Positions 13,104 to 24,391 of a stretch of DNA of 64,000 nucleotides are shown here, one piece after another; positions within the stretch are counted from its first letter, which is position 1, and every line of letters begins with the position of its first letter. This DNA is from Syngnathus acus. Lineage: Eukaryota; Chordata; Actinopteri; Syngnathiformes; Syngnathidae. The translations under genes and the position numbers were made by a program. The DNA lies in NCBI RefSeq assembly GCF_901709675.1, contig NC_051088.1, forward strand, positions 23,130,193-23,194,192, given 5' to 3'. Under the pieces are notes generated by a model. It was given only the letters and a program-made list of their open reading frames with translations. It was not told the DNA's origin and made no database searches.

Positions 13104-16100
13104 AACAAATATTTAATATAAATAAAATCATTGAAATAAATCATTGAATGTGAAACCTGATCTCCTTGCTAAATTCCAGAAAGTGCAATAAAAGCCCTTT
13201 GAGCAGTCAATCCAAAATTTCCACGCTCTCATTAGCATGTGTCTTTTCTTCTTGTTTTGTGAAGGCGTTCAGATGTCTTCATGTCTCCTTTTTGGAGATG
13301 AAATAAAATCACTAATAAAAGGGAGACCACAAAACAAAATGAAGATAAACTCAGTCTTCGCCTACCTGAGATGCTCCCTGTGCCCTACTTTTCAAATTCA
13401 AAGAGGATAAATGAGCCTGAGGGAAACGTGAGTTTTGGGTGACATTGGTTGGCTGTTGACCAAACATCTGTCCAACCTTCATGTTATCCTCTACTCCTGT
13501 TCTGTGTTGGTGGTAAACTGGCCAATCGTGGGACAAGCCAAACGTGTTAAAAAAAAAAAAAAAGTTTGCAATGATTCATGAAGCACAGCATGACGTTTCG
13601 ACAAGTTGGAGCAAGAAGCTCAAGATCACATGTTGAGTGGATGAAACACTCCCAAGGGGAGGGTTGCTGATGTCGAATTCTTTTCCATGTGCGCTTTGTT
13701 CCCCATTTTTAAAAACCTAATTAGCCAATATAACTGATCTTTAACTCCCCATTTAGGAATTTTGTGTTAAATGTGAAAATAACGCGGCAGATGTGTGTGA
13801 AAACATGATGCATTGCGGGAAGCACGCTACGATGTTTCACCTCCTGGGGGGGGGTTAGGGTTAGGGTTAGCGCACACACATTTACGACCGGGCACTACGC
13901 CTGAGCTGTAATTATGACTTTAAAGAGATAATAATGCTTGGTACTGACAATTCCATGGAGGTGAAACCAGCATTAAATATCTGCTTATGTGGTTGCTGTG
14001 TGTGTTTTTAATATTTTGTAAGTTATTAAGTTTTGCGAGAAGGGTACAATACTAAAATACATCTCACTATAAATCAAACCACTTCAAATTAGAAAGGACA
14101 AGAAATGCATGTCTGATGGTGCCAAATGGAACTGAAGAATATTTCTGTTGAGACAAATAAATTTCCAGCAGGTGTTGGATCTCATTAGCTTGAGCAGGAT
14201 TTTGGAATACAGCAAAGGTGGATTGACTCCAAAAAAAAAGTCTGCACACCCCTGGTCAAATGCAAACAAGTAATTAATAATTACTCTATTAATTTGACAG
14301 AGTATATAATGTGTATTATTCAACAGTTCTAAATACAAGTCAGTGTTAGCCTCGTTAGGTGTGTGCTGACTGGTTAGTTCCAGTTATCAGAGGGTGTGCA
14401 CACTTGTGCAACATCATTATTTCAGTTGTTTGATATTAGTTTTCCTCTGAAAAAATATTTCCCTGCTCTAAATTGAGTAACACAGCTTGTATATGACATA
14501 AGATGGACACATTTTAATTTTTTTTTTTTATATAAAAAAAATAAAAATAAAACAGGGGTGTGCGGACTTTTCCAATTCACAAGTTTGCATACCTGTGTTC
14601 TGCACCTGACAGAAAGAAAGTGTCGTATCTGGTGATCACTATCAGAGTTCTATGCATTTTATTGTCAAGAAAAATAATCATGATTTAGCGATGCCACAAT
14701 TGCAGTCCACTAGTGGTCAGGCTAGCTGTGATGTGAGTGCTGATGACAGATAGCCAAGGCAGGAATAAAAAAATAAAAATAAATAAAAAATACACATTTG
14801 GCACTATCAATTAAAATTAGCCTGAACCGAGTTTTCAAACCCGTGGCGACCTCTATTTCACTTGTTTCTTACGTAACCAACACCCTCATCGGGGAGATAG
14901 ATGCCGCCATGTGTGTGTGTGCGTGCGCGTGTGTGTGCGCTATGCACAAGTCTCGACTGGTACACACCCTGCAGCGGCAAATCCGACTCATCATCTCAGC
15001 TAACAACCAAGTGCCTCCCTCACACACAAACAACATGAATCTTCTTTGCCTCATGCACGACAAAGTGCACGCACGAACGCACGCGCGCACGCACGCACGA
15101 TCCACATAACAGTTCTGCCAAGTTAATTCAGGTCTAAATTTAACAAGGTGCCAGGGGAGCCCAGCTCGGGAGCAGCTGAACATGATTGTGCATTATGGAG
15201 CTAAATAACCTGTTCTCAGGCATCATCGCTTTTTGTGTCAAATATGTTTTCCAAAAGCCAAACACGCATCTTTTTTTTTTGGACAACAATAGCGTTGCAC
15301 CAATACAGCCCCGCCCCCCCACCTCTGAATATTCCGGGTATTTACTTACTGGGTAACTGCAGGCCAGAAACCCAATTAATTTCAAAGGAAAATGCTAAGT
15401 AGATGATTTTCAAAATCTTTTGTCGTAAAATAGGCCAAATTATGAAGGACCTGAGCTGGCACACCAATAAAAAATATATATATTTTGAGCAGGTCATTGA
15501 AGAATAACAATTTCGTAGGTATCCAGGTAAAGTAAAGATCAGTTCCTGAAGACTGCTTGTAGCACTTAGAGGACTGACAACTCTCCTAAATTAACCCAGA
15601 CTTCCATTTTTTTCTTCCCTTGAAGCAAAAGAGGATTCACAGGCCTGCTCATTTTGGTGAGCAATCAATCCAAGGTCAAGTTGCAAAGAGTGAAATGACT
15701 CTACAAAATACTGCCAAAGTGGGAAGGCTGGAGAGGGCCACAATTTCTACCTACCAGGGAGGCACAAAGGACCAATCACTTCCTCACCAGATGTTTAAAA
15801 AAAAAAACATTCAAGGACGGCACAAAAGTGCTGAACAAGAAACCAACCAAGTGCAAGAACTCAACTCGTACTTTTTTCCCCCCAAAAAATCAACTCAATA
15901 AAAATTGTAATGTTATTTAGGTACTGTGTTTGACCTGCATATCATTCCAAAGCAGCCCCAAAAAATGATCAATTCTCATTGTAGTATAGGGCAATATAAG
16001 AGTACAGGCAACTACAACTTGTCCTCCATCTAGTGGTGACTAGTGATATTACAACTTAAAATTATAGTTATCGTAGTTCGGCACTTGCAGATGTGAGTCT

Positions 16101-16851
16101 TTTGCGGAGTCATTAAAAAAGTTATATAGATATATATATACAGTAATCCCTCGTTTATCGCTGGTAATTGGTTCCAGAAACCACCCGCGATAAGTGAAAT
16201 CCGCGAAGTACGGTCACCAACAAGAAGTACTGGGCAGGCTAACGAGTTAGCGGATAGATGCTAATTCGCGATCGTGCTAACACGCGAAAACGGACTTCTA
16301 AAGGAATGTAAACGAACATTTGGAGCAATACTACATTGTCCTAAAGGTTAGACATATGTTTCCTCAATTTAGAAGTTTTATTTTGACTTTTTAATGTTTT
16401 TTTAATTTGGGAAAAAAAATCTGCAATGTAGTGAAGCCGCGAGAAACAAGACGCGAAGTAGCGAGGGATCACTGTATATATATACACACACACAACTATC
16501 AATCACTGTCATAGAGCATATGGGGATAAGTGGTATAGAAGATGAATGGATGGATGTTGGTATAAGTGATCCGTTTCCCGCGTGACACATCCATCCATCT
16601 TATCTGACGGAATTCATCGAGATTCTCTTTCGGTCTTCACCTCCATGCGAGAGTCCAAATACAAGGCAGCAGCGACTTAGCAAAAGGAGCAATTGCGGCT
16701 GCTGGTGTGCTTGGCTTTAAACATGTTCAGTAGAGCATTGCTAAGTCATGGCACTGGCTGTTAAATGAACCGTAGGCAGATAAAGTCAATTTAAAAAGTC
16801 AAACTAGCTAGGCATGGTCAAACGTTTTACTAATGGCAGCACTCACGCATG

Positions 16852-16888
<37 letters not shown>

Positions 16889-19800
16889 CCCCCATACCAA
16901 TGAGTTGGACTTGCGCCTCATAATTGCCACTGCTGACAGAGTCAGTGCTCGGCGTTTGGCACCAGTAGAAGCCGGCGTCTTGCGACTTGGCCTCGGCTAT
17001 CTTCAGTTCCACCACGTTGTCCTGGAGACGCATCACTGAGATGTCACCGGACGCCACGCGCTTGGTGAATGACCCGTGGGAGTAAGTGGCATCAAAGGTT
17101 GAGATGATTTTCATACGCTGGCCGTTGGCCTCCCGGGACATCACCCATTCAAAGTCCTGCAGGTTGACAAGCCAAAAAGTCACAGAGAAGAAGAAAAAAA
17201 ATTATATATATACAAAGGGTTTGTGGGAAAGGACTCACCTGCTCACGAGGTCCCATGTAGTCATTGACATCGCATCGGATGGAGACTGGCTGACTCTCCA
17301 CACGAATCAAGGGGCCGGGAGGTACCGTCACCACCCGAGCCCAGCACCCATCTTGAGTGGAACGCAAAAGAGCAATCAATATCAAAAATGAATTTGACGA
17401 CCAATGAAAAAGCCTTTGACTGACAATCGACAACCCGAGGTCAAGTTCACAAAAAGTTGAAAAACTTTTGACATTGTCTTTTATGAGACTGGTGCCATGT
17501 CATCACTTTTTTTTATGAAAATGTTTTGGGAATATCCTTTTAAAAAAAAGATGAGATGAGATAGTACTGAGAACTTTGAAGGTGCACAGAAAGTACATCA
17601 AATGTTTTTAGAATCGATTATTCAATCCATTAATCAAATCATCAAATCCGATTTTATTTGCGTCAAAGTGTATTAAAAACACTTCTTGCCCCGATCCCCA
17701 TATATTAACATATAATTTGTTTCTTTGTTATTATTCAGTAACAGTAATGGAATATCAAACAAGAAGACATTGTTTTACAAAAGTAAAAGCAGATGTTTGC
17801 AAAGGTCTCATTTTGATTAAACACAAAAAAATTAGATGAATCAGAAAATTGTTCCTTTAGAAAGCCTGAAATCAGAAATTATTGACAAATTCTTGTTAAT
17901 TCCCCCCCCCCAAACACTTACTTGATTATTAAATTATGAGACGATGAATGTGATAAGTAATTTGTTGTCGATTCATCGATTGCCACCTGAGATAGACGCT
18001 GCTCTCCAGTTTACACCACAACCGCATTACACAGTCAGTTGACAAAATAAACACGCATCAACACGCTCACAAGAGAGAAAAAAAAAAAAAGAAGCTAGTT
18101 GCAGCTGAAGGGAGAATTCATGTGAATGATTGTGTCAGCAGATTCCAATCATTGGCCAAGACGCAGAAAACCACAGATGATGTGCTACTGATGAGACAAT
18201 TAACTCATTTCTCCTTTCATTAGCAATGGCTAATATCATTAGCCGGATTTACACAGATGCTTTTTTGTCATTCTGATTAAATAAATCATTACGTCAAGCC
18301 AGACAATTCACAGAATGGACGCAGCCTGGCTATCACAGGTGTAAAGAAAAAAAAAAATCTTCCCACAATTTTATCCTTTACATTTGTTTGCTAAACACTT
18401 TCAGGCAATTTAACTGTATTTGCATGTAATCTGGTTGTTATAGTCAGAATTATGCTAACCTAAAATTTTCCCAACTACAGTAATCCCTCGTTTATCGCGG
18501 ATAATTAGTTCCAAAAACCACCCGCGGTAAGTGAAAACCGCGAAGTACGGTCACCAACAAGAAGTACTGGGCAGGCTAACGAGTTAGCGGAAAGATGCTA
18601 ATTCGCGATCGTGCTAACACGCGAAAACGGACTTCTAAAGGAATGTAAATGAACATTTGGAGCAATACTACATTGTCCTGAAGGTTAGACACATGTTTCC
18701 TCAATTTAGAAGTTTTATTTTGACTTTTAAATGTTTATTTAATTTGAAAAAAAAAATCCGCGATGTAGTGAAGACACGATAAACGAAACGCGAAGTAGCG
18801 AGGGATCACGGTATATTTTCCCATTAAGAGCCAACTTTTCAGTCATGTCAATCCGTCACAAGTTGACATCTTCAAAAAAATATTTCAAGAAGAATTATTC
18901 CGCTGGTAGTTCATCATTGTTTACATTTGAGGAGTGCTACTAAAAAGGTTGCTCTGCTCCCTTTCACTTTCCCTCCGCAGCAATGAAACTCGATCTTCTG
19001 TTTTTTTCCAGTCTGACTTGGGATGACAACCGTGACCTTTTTTTTTTTTTCCTCCTCAAAAATACAGCAAAAGATCAGAAATGTGATGAAGCGAGTGCAG
19101 CTCTCGCTTTATTATGCTAGCCAAGAGTAAAAGTTTTTAGCTTTCTGTCAGAAACTACTGTTATTGAATATATAAATCAGACTATTCCTTAAAAACAGAA
19201 TGCTAGCAGCCACCACTGTTCCATCCCGGCCAGCCCGCATACATGAAGAGTGCATCTTTTTTCTTTTCTTTTTTTTCCCTGCTCTCATTGGCTGGCCTTG
19301 TCAGTGTCCATAGCCAAGTGAGTGCTTTCCCACCAAATTGGAACAAGGTAAACTAAGTGTTTTCCCACTGCTTTCTCCTCTTCTCACAAGTGGGGAAAGC
19401 CACGAGGATTAACCTTGCCAAGCGGATTGAATGAAAAATGCAACTAAAAGCTGTCTATCATGAGATAAAGCCATTTCCACTCATCCAGCTATTTATCTGA
19501 ATATTTAACAAAGTATTCCCTTTGATTAAAATCAAGTTTATATTTATAAGTGAGCGTACAGTCGATAAGAGAAGGCTAGCTTCGGGGTTAATTTTTTTTT
19601 AATGAGATTTAAACAAGGAATAGTTGAACTAGCAATCTGCCAGAAGCAAAAAAAAAAAAAAGGCAACAACAGCCTACTAGAACAGCTGAAATGTTTTGGA
19701 GGTTAACCAGAGGGGACTTTATGTGTGTTGACTCATTTAGCTTGAGTCAAAGCAACACTTTTATTCCATCTTGATTATTCTCCAGTACCGATACAAAGTA

Positions 19801-22345
19801 CCGATGCCATTACGATACATACAATTTGAATGAATACAATGACAGATGATTGTGATCAAACGGTGGCAGTGTAGCACCAACTATTGGCAAAAAGTGCTTA
19901 CTCTATGTCAGATTTTCTTTTTTTTTTCTTTAAATATCGGTGGCTGTTTTTTGCATTCTACCCGATACACTGAAATGAGGCCAGTATTAGCCCAATATCG
20001 ATATTAGGTATCGGTAATCACCCAGTTTAAAAAATAATTCTGAATACAGCCACATGGTACATTTGTTCATTTTTCCTTCTCTCAAAAGTATGTGCCAGTG
20101 AAAAGGTCAAATGGTGGAAATATTTTTGAAATAATTATCTTGGTCTATTTTTTGTTGTTTAATTACAACTTAACATTTGAAGTGGGGTGTTTAGACTTTT
20201 ATTATCTCGGAGCCAGTGAGCCTGAGGACAAACAGCAAGGGTTCTAATCATGCGAAGAAACAAACAACAGGCATTTTGATGGAACCGGTTTGGCGGACAA
20301 AGTGGATTTGCAATCTTACTGCCTTGGCTTGATGCCTGTCTAGTACAATACATTAAAAAACATTTTTATTCTATGGAGTATGACTGAATAAGCATGAGAA
20401 TTTGTTTTTATTCTGTTTTTGCATGTCTGATTTTTTGGAGCACTTTGTACGCAGCGATGGTTGTTTTCAAAGTGCTCTGTAATTCAAATTGAGTTGCATT
20501 GATGAAAGAAATGGCAAAGTAAATTAAGGAAGTAAACATCAACTATCAGGTGCCAATGTTCTCTTTTGCAGAATCACACTCCATGCACCACAGGAGAGCT
20601 CGTGACATTTGAGCATCTGACACAACACTAAATTAAGCCAACACCGTCTGACACACACACGCACGCACACACACAGCTCTGATGACTGAACATATGGTAA
20701 TGTCAGTATCAGAATGGTGCTTGGCCCTTTGCTGCAAATCTGCCTGATGACTAAGTACAGTAGTCACATGGCCCTTTAGTCCAACTTGAGGGCTGAATTG
20801 ACAAAGAAATGGTCGAAACACGGCTAGATAATGAAAAGCAGCTCCCATTAGTGAGAAAATGGAAGCAGAGAAGTGACAGGTGAACTCAGGTGAAACACAG
20901 ATTAATTTATTTAAAAAAATATATATAAATTAATCAAATCAGACCTGTTAGGCTTCTTTTTCGAGGTAAAAATGATAATTATGCATGTGTCGATTACCGT
21001 ATTGGCCCGAATATAAGACGAGTTTTTTTTTTCATTGAAATAAAACTGAAAAAGGGGGTGTCGTCTTACATGCGGGGTCTAGACAAAGACTTTTTTTCAA
21101 ACTTGAGTCTTGTAGAAGAGGGGGTCGTCTTATAACCGGGGTCGTCTTATATTCAGGTCAATACGGTAGTACGTATTTTTACTGAATGTACTTTGGGCTA
21201 TGTAGGAAGACCTGACAAATGTCTGAAGCTTGCCCAAATAAAAACGACTCCTTTGAGACACTACAATGCCAACATTTCAGCAGCCTGATATTGATCCATA
21301 TCAACAACATACAAATGTAATTGGAAATACAGTGATCCCTCGCTACTTCGCGTTTCGTTAATCGCGGCTTCACTACATCGCGGATTTTTTTTCCAAATCA
21401 AAAAAACATTTAAAAGTCAAAATAAAACTTCTAAATTGAGGAAACATGTGTCTAACCTTTAGGACAATGTAGTATTGCTCCAAATGTTCATTTACATTCC
21501 TTTAGAAGTCCGTTTTCGCGTGTTAGCACGATCGCGAATTAGCATCTTTCCGCTAACTCGTTAGCCTGCCCAGTACTTCTTGTTGGTGACCGTACTTCGC
21601 GGATTTCACTTGTCGCCGGTGGTTTTTGGAACCAATTATCCGCGATAAACGAGGGATTACTGTATCCCTCACGGGGTCCCCAACTCATAGGCCTTTGCGT
21701 TCGTTTTGGTTTTTTTAATGGTCTTTTTTGCGCTCTTGCAAAGGAGGACTCTAGAAATATAACTATGAAAGTAACAGCTTGAGTGTACTGTTATACTGTT
21801 ACGTGTATTGTCGATTAAAACAAATAACTCAATCATTTCATTTGCTACTGTATTTACTAACAAACCACCTGCTGTCAAGGCAACCAGCACCTAATATACA
21901 ACACTGAATTTAACAGCCCGTCGGACTGCCTAACATAGCCCGAATGAAACCTGACTAGCGTGTTGTTAAATTCAATATAGAAAAATCACTTCACACGTTT
22001 GTCTCAACTTAATAACTAAGTGAAGGATCTAGTTATAGTTAAACAGATTTAAACAGATTGGGAGGGGGGAGGGTTCTCCTATTGGAATTGAGCTTCCAGG
22101 GTGAAGTGGGGCTAACCCGAACTCATTAGCGTGCGGTATCGACCTAAACGCTTGCAATAAAAATGAAATGCGGCCGTCCAAAGTGGAAACACATTTTTTT
22201 TTTTTTTTTTTAAATGACCATTCGTCAACTCAGACTGGCATCATGCGGTGGCGCGTATCTCGAGTTCATTTCCACTCAACAGTCAAGCAAGCTTACCGAA
22301 TATGAGCGTAGCCCACAGCAGCGCGAAGACGTAATTCTCCATCAT
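4051..22345 (-). CDS. ptgfrn: Prostaglandin F2 receptor negative regulator (EWI-F/CD9P-1-like), 3' part outside window
   Basis: Type I membrane protein of the EWI Ig family; mammalian PTGFRN associates with the tetraspanins CD9 and CD81 and with the PGF2-alpha receptor. Coding exons, 5' to 3' on the minus strand: 22345-22297 (signal peptide), 17351-17239, 17156-16898 (together Ig1), 12876-12469 (Ig2), 10454-10026 (Ig3), 6281-6135, 6047-5887, 5823-5703 (Ig4), 4536-4317, 4238-4051 (Ig5). All have GT-AG borders, and every Ig domain starts and ends in phase 1. They encode about 698 residues. Ig5 aligns well with human PTGFRN (TFEMSC, YSVLV, DSVV, FRFR, KIDFQ), and Ig1 keeps the YxGPxEQ and TPSTD motifs of the EWI family. 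The EWI tripeptide in Ig2 reads EWT here. The start is the first of two adjacent ATGs before a hydrophobic leader. Ig6, the membrane span and the tail (about 180 residues in human) were not found between 1 and 4050. IGSF3 and CD101 were considered; Ig5 fits PTGFRN better. Confidence 0.88.
5357..5642 (-). mobile_element. hAT-like non-autonomous element (GTGTCAAACTC family), degraded
   Basis: It runs from TGTCAAACCTAAGGCCCGGG to GAGTTTGACACCCCTG, in reverse orientation to most other copies. No clear target duplication was found. Confidence 0.6.
5824..5886 (-). other. ptgfrn: 63-nt stop-free intron inside ptgfrn Ig4
   Basis: On the minus strand the sequence reads CAG|GTAGAG at its start and TCTACAG|GAG at its end. 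Removing it joins LRFLRTQ to EIDMGQYVCAVSAW, the normal spacing before the DxGxYxC motif of an Ig domain and matching human PTGFRN Ig4. The segment is exactly 21 codons with no stop, so retention would not shift the frame. An intron is inferred because the 21 extra residues have no place in the Ig fold. Confidence 0.75.
7936..8346. mobile_element. ATAAGGCGCA palindromic MITE, copy 3 (long form)
   Basis: Ends are CCGTATTTTCCGGACTATAAG and its inverted complement, flanked by TA on both sides. It is longer than copies 1 and 2, with an AT-rich central part. Confidence 0.75.
9333..9930. mobile_element. AAAAAGTCTACACACCCC palindromic repeat, copy 1
   Basis: Inverted ends are AAAAAGTCTACACACCCCTG and GGGGGTGTAGACTTTTT. 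It is a non-autonomous element of uncertain class, and it contains the 41-bp tandem duplication at 9517-9598. Confidence 0.6.
9517..9598 (+). repeat. 41-bp perfect tandem duplication
   Basis: Two consecutive copies of a 41-bp unit beginning AAGTTTTGTGCCAACACTTA and ending GGAACTGATCAT. Confidence 0.85.
11549..11877 (+). mobile_element. hAT-like non-autonomous element with 8-bp target duplication
   Basis: Ends CAGGGGTGTCAAAC and GTTTGACACCTGTG; flanked on both sides by AAGTATAG, a perfect 8-bp target duplication, which is diagnostic of hAT-type insertion. Confidence 0.8.
13853..13870 (+). repeat. Short interstitial telomere-type repeat
   Basis: Three GTTAGG hexamers following a G9 run, in a ptgfrn intron. 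Too short to say more. Confidence 0.7.
14222..14582. mobile_element. AAAAAGTCTACACACCCC palindromic repeat, copy 2
   Basis: Ends are AAAAAGTCTGCACACCCCTG and CAGGGGTGTGCGGACTTTT. Same family as 9333-9930; limits approximate. Confidence 0.6.
15905..16085. repeat. Repeat segment shared with about 56695-56880
   Basis: Both places contain, in the same order, TGCATA near TTTCC(A/G)AA, CCATCTAGTGGTGA, TACAACTTAAAA and GTTCGGCA. Dispersed repeat of unknown class. Confidence 0.4.
16141..16474 (+). mobile_element. Pogo/Tigger-like non-autonomous element, copy 1
   Basis: 334 bp, from CAGTAATCCCTCGTTTATCGC to its inverted counterpart GCGAGGGATCACTG, flanked by TA. Terminal inverted repeats starting CAGT and TA targets are typical of pogo/Tigger elements. 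No transposase frame. Confidence 0.7.
16856..16886 (+). repeat. (CA)n microsatellite beside a ptgfrn donor
   Basis: CA run ending 12 nt from the ptgfrn exon 3 donor at 16898; it is (TG)n on the transcribed strand. Confidence 0.9.
18478..18811 (+). mobile_element. Pogo/Tigger-like non-autonomous element, copy 2
   Basis: 334 bp, nearly identical along its length to the copy at 16141, with the same ends and TA flanks. Confidence 0.7.
20997..21166. mobile_element. ATAAGACG palindromic MITE, short copy
   Basis: Ends are CCGTATTGGCCCGAATATAAG and the inverted complement, flanked by TA. The interior repeats GTCGTCTTAT motifs. Confidence 0.7.
21330..21662 (-). mobile_element. Pogo/Tigger-like non-autonomous element, copy 3
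   Basis: 333 bp in reverse orientation, nearly identical to the other copies and flanked by TA on both sides. Confidence 0.7.
22297..22345 (-). CDS. ptgfrn: ptgfrn exon 1, start codon and signal peptide
   Basis: A 49-nt coding exon too short for ordinary ORF detection. It starts with two adjacent ATG codons and encodes MMENYVFALLWATLIF, a short hydrophobic leader, then ends in phase 1 at a GTAAGC donor. The phase joins exactly to the exon at 17351, giving an Asp codon across the junction. The predicted leader is shorter than usual, so cleavage probably uses residues from exon 2 (around DGCWA). Confidence 0.8.
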
Positions 22346-22695
22346 TTTTCTCTCCGTTATTCCAATTTAGCCCCCCACCCCACTTCTTTCTTTGTCCAGC
22401 GTGCGTGGGGGTGGTAAAAGTGTCCCCCTACTGCCGCCGCTGTCGGACCCTTCAAGAAACTCTGCCAGGCACTTTTCGCACCACTCGCCGGGAGGAGCCG
22501 CAGCACAAACGGGATGCCCACTGTGATTCCAAACCAAGCCGATAAAATCCACACACCTTCCGGACCTACATGTAGTTGGGACACGGAACCGATTGGAATC
22601 TGTACGCGGGATAAGAGGCACACGAAGGCAGGTAGAGGAAGGGAGAGTGTGGCCGGAAGTTAGGTGGTTTCAAGGAGGAGTGGGGAGAGAGAGAG

Positions 22696-22757
<62 letters not shown>

Positions 22758-22800
22758 CACACTGGTTTTATGCTGCATGACGTATTAGTTTAATTAGCTT
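22346..22800 (-). promoter_or_regulatory. ptgfrn: Presumed ptgfrn 5' leader and promoter region
   Basis: This lies immediately upstream of the ptgfrn start on the minus strand. It is relatively GC-rich (CGCCGCTGTCG and similar) and contains a (GA)n/(CT)n tract at about 22681-22755, roughly 340-410 nt before the ATG. No TATA box was recognised. The promoter role is inferred from position only. Confidence 0.35.
22681..22755 (+). repeat. (GA)n microsatellite upstream of ptgfrn
   Basis: GA dinucleotide run with one AAC interruption near 22697. Confidence 0.95.
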
Positions 22801-24159
22801 TTATGTGACACATATTGCCGGCGCAGCACGGTCTCCAAGTGATTTCGTTCACTGGCACAGTTAAAAATCTCCGTTCTCTTTCCCCCCTCCAGGATGAGCA
22901 AACATGGCAGACTTGAACTTTTCAACGGCCTCTTTAAACATACGTCATCACTCACCTATTGGGTTGTTCAAAGTAAGGAGCGAGGGCCATATAGTGGCTG
23001 CTGTCTCCTTCACGCTTTGGAGGTTGGCCGTTCAAATCCTGCCTTTCTCTGTGGAGTTTCCATATTCTCATTGAGTTTATGATGTTACTGCACCAAAAGT
23101 AGCTCATTAAAAAAAAAAAAAAAAAGTTACCCCCTACTCTAAATTGTCCACATAATTGTCCATGCCAATGCTCGTATGTCTTTAAGTGCCCTACGATTGG
23201 CTGAAATAAATTCCTGATGACCCCAATAAAAAAAAAGCAGCACGGAAAATGGACGAATGGAGAATGTATTTTATTGTTGATTATGTTGAACTCAAATGCT
23301 TTATTGTAAATAATGCAATTGAAATATGAGTCCAAAAACCGCCCCGCCCGTATTTGTTTTCATTCAACTAAACCTGTTAAAAGTTTGTCGGTGTTTCCAA
23401 CCCAGTTCCCCAGGAACATGTTCGTCCACACCACACTCACTGAGACAACACTGAGTCACGACGCATGCAACCATAAGCAAGAGGAAGTGCGGCAAGTCAA
23501 ACGTCACGCTCAAAGGTCATCTAATATTTGAGGATGTGAAGAGAGCAACGTCAAGTGTTTGTGCTCGAGTGTATGCGCGTGCGTGTGTGTGTGTGTGTGT
23601 GGGGGGGGGGGGGTGCTGGGCTATTAACAAACACTCATGAGTCGATTTCCTCTCATAAAACCATCAAAATGCTGAATTATATTAAATTAACACAACACTA
23701 CCACCTAGTGGACATATTCTGCAAGTGCAGTTTTTTAACCTGTGAAAAATTCTACAAACCTTGTTACTGATCATTACCAAAAGTCTAAAAATGAGGGGAA
23801 GATGGCATATCAAAGTTCACAAGCAAGATGACCAGTTAGATCTATTTATGTAACAAATCAGCTTGGAGTCACGTGTAAAAAAGTTAACCACCACGCAGAA
23901 GCTCAGGACCGTCAACAAGTCGAAAACCACAAACACAACTTGTGCAGAAAATGTGATGCATCTGCTGCGCGTTCAGCTGACAAAAGTGCAGAAGCGGAGC
24001 AAAGTCACAAACCACAGTCACGTCATTTTACTTCCAGCATTTCCAAAAAATGTCCTGTACGAAGCATATTTGAGTCGAATTCAAACACGTGGGAAAGGCA
24101 AAATTGTTGAAATAAAGGTTCGAATGTAGTTTCTTTGTCAAATAAAAAAACAAAAAACC
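22801..24159. other. Spacer between ptgfrn start and cd2 3' end
   Basis: About 1.4 kb with no recognised gene. It contains a degenerate fish SINE/MITE-like copy (about 22970-23260) and a GT run followed by a G12 run near 23585-23612. No conserved reading frame was seen on either strand. Confidence 0.5.
22970..23260 (+). repeat. Degenerate fish SINE/MITE-like repeat
   Basis: Blocks recalling a widespread fish repeat: GGCCGTTCAAATCCTGCC, TGTGGAGTTTCCATATTCTC, CTAAATTGTCCACA, TGCCCTACGATTGGCTG, and a tail ending AAAATGGACGAATGG. Recognised from memory of the consensus pattern. A related tail fragment lies near 16519-16555. Confidence 0.45.
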
Positions 24160-24165
24160 TTTATT
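24160..24165 (-). terminator. cd2: Candidate cd2 polyadenylation signal
   Basis: AATAAA on the minus strand, about 227 nt past the predicted cd2 stop codon. Other AT-rich candidates lie nearby, so this is a positional guess. Confidence 0.35.
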
Positions 24166-24391
24166 GAGATAAATGTTTTCACACAATAAATAGTTCCGTT
24201 TGAACTACGTTTAAAGTCCTCATTTTCAAATGTGTGAAAAGTAAGTAGGCAATATTTAGTATTGCTGAAATCATTAGCATTTAAAAAAAAAAAAAAAAAA
24301 ACACCATTCATGGAAGTTTCTTGTCATTTTGTGTTACTTAATAAGTCAACTTAAATAGTGTGCGATGATGATATTAATGACGTCTGAATTC

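Larger units (their letters stand above)
12877..16897. other. ptgfrn intron between Ig1 and Ig2 exons
   Basis: A 4-kb intron. It holds an AT microsatellite near 13050-13100, three telomere-type hexamers (13853-13870), a GTCTGCACACCCC-type repeat (about 14222-14582), a purine-pyrimidine CA/CG-rich stretch (about 14909-15100), one pogo-like element (16141-16474) and a (CA)n tract ending 12 nt from the Ig1 exon donor. No coding exon was recognised. Confidence 0.6.
17352..22296. other. ptgfrn intron 1
   Basis: A 4.9-kb first intron. Two pogo-like elements (18478-18811 plus orientation, 21330-21662 reverse) and one ATAAGACG-type MITE (20997-21166) are inserted here. The segment about 18080-18320 is free of obvious repeats and carries several ATTAG/TAAT homeodomain-like cores. 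No coding exon was seen. Confidence 0.6.

Noticed and set aside
13853-13870. Possible telomere fusion point
   Set aside because: Only three hexamers inside an intron; chance or a tiny insertion is enough.
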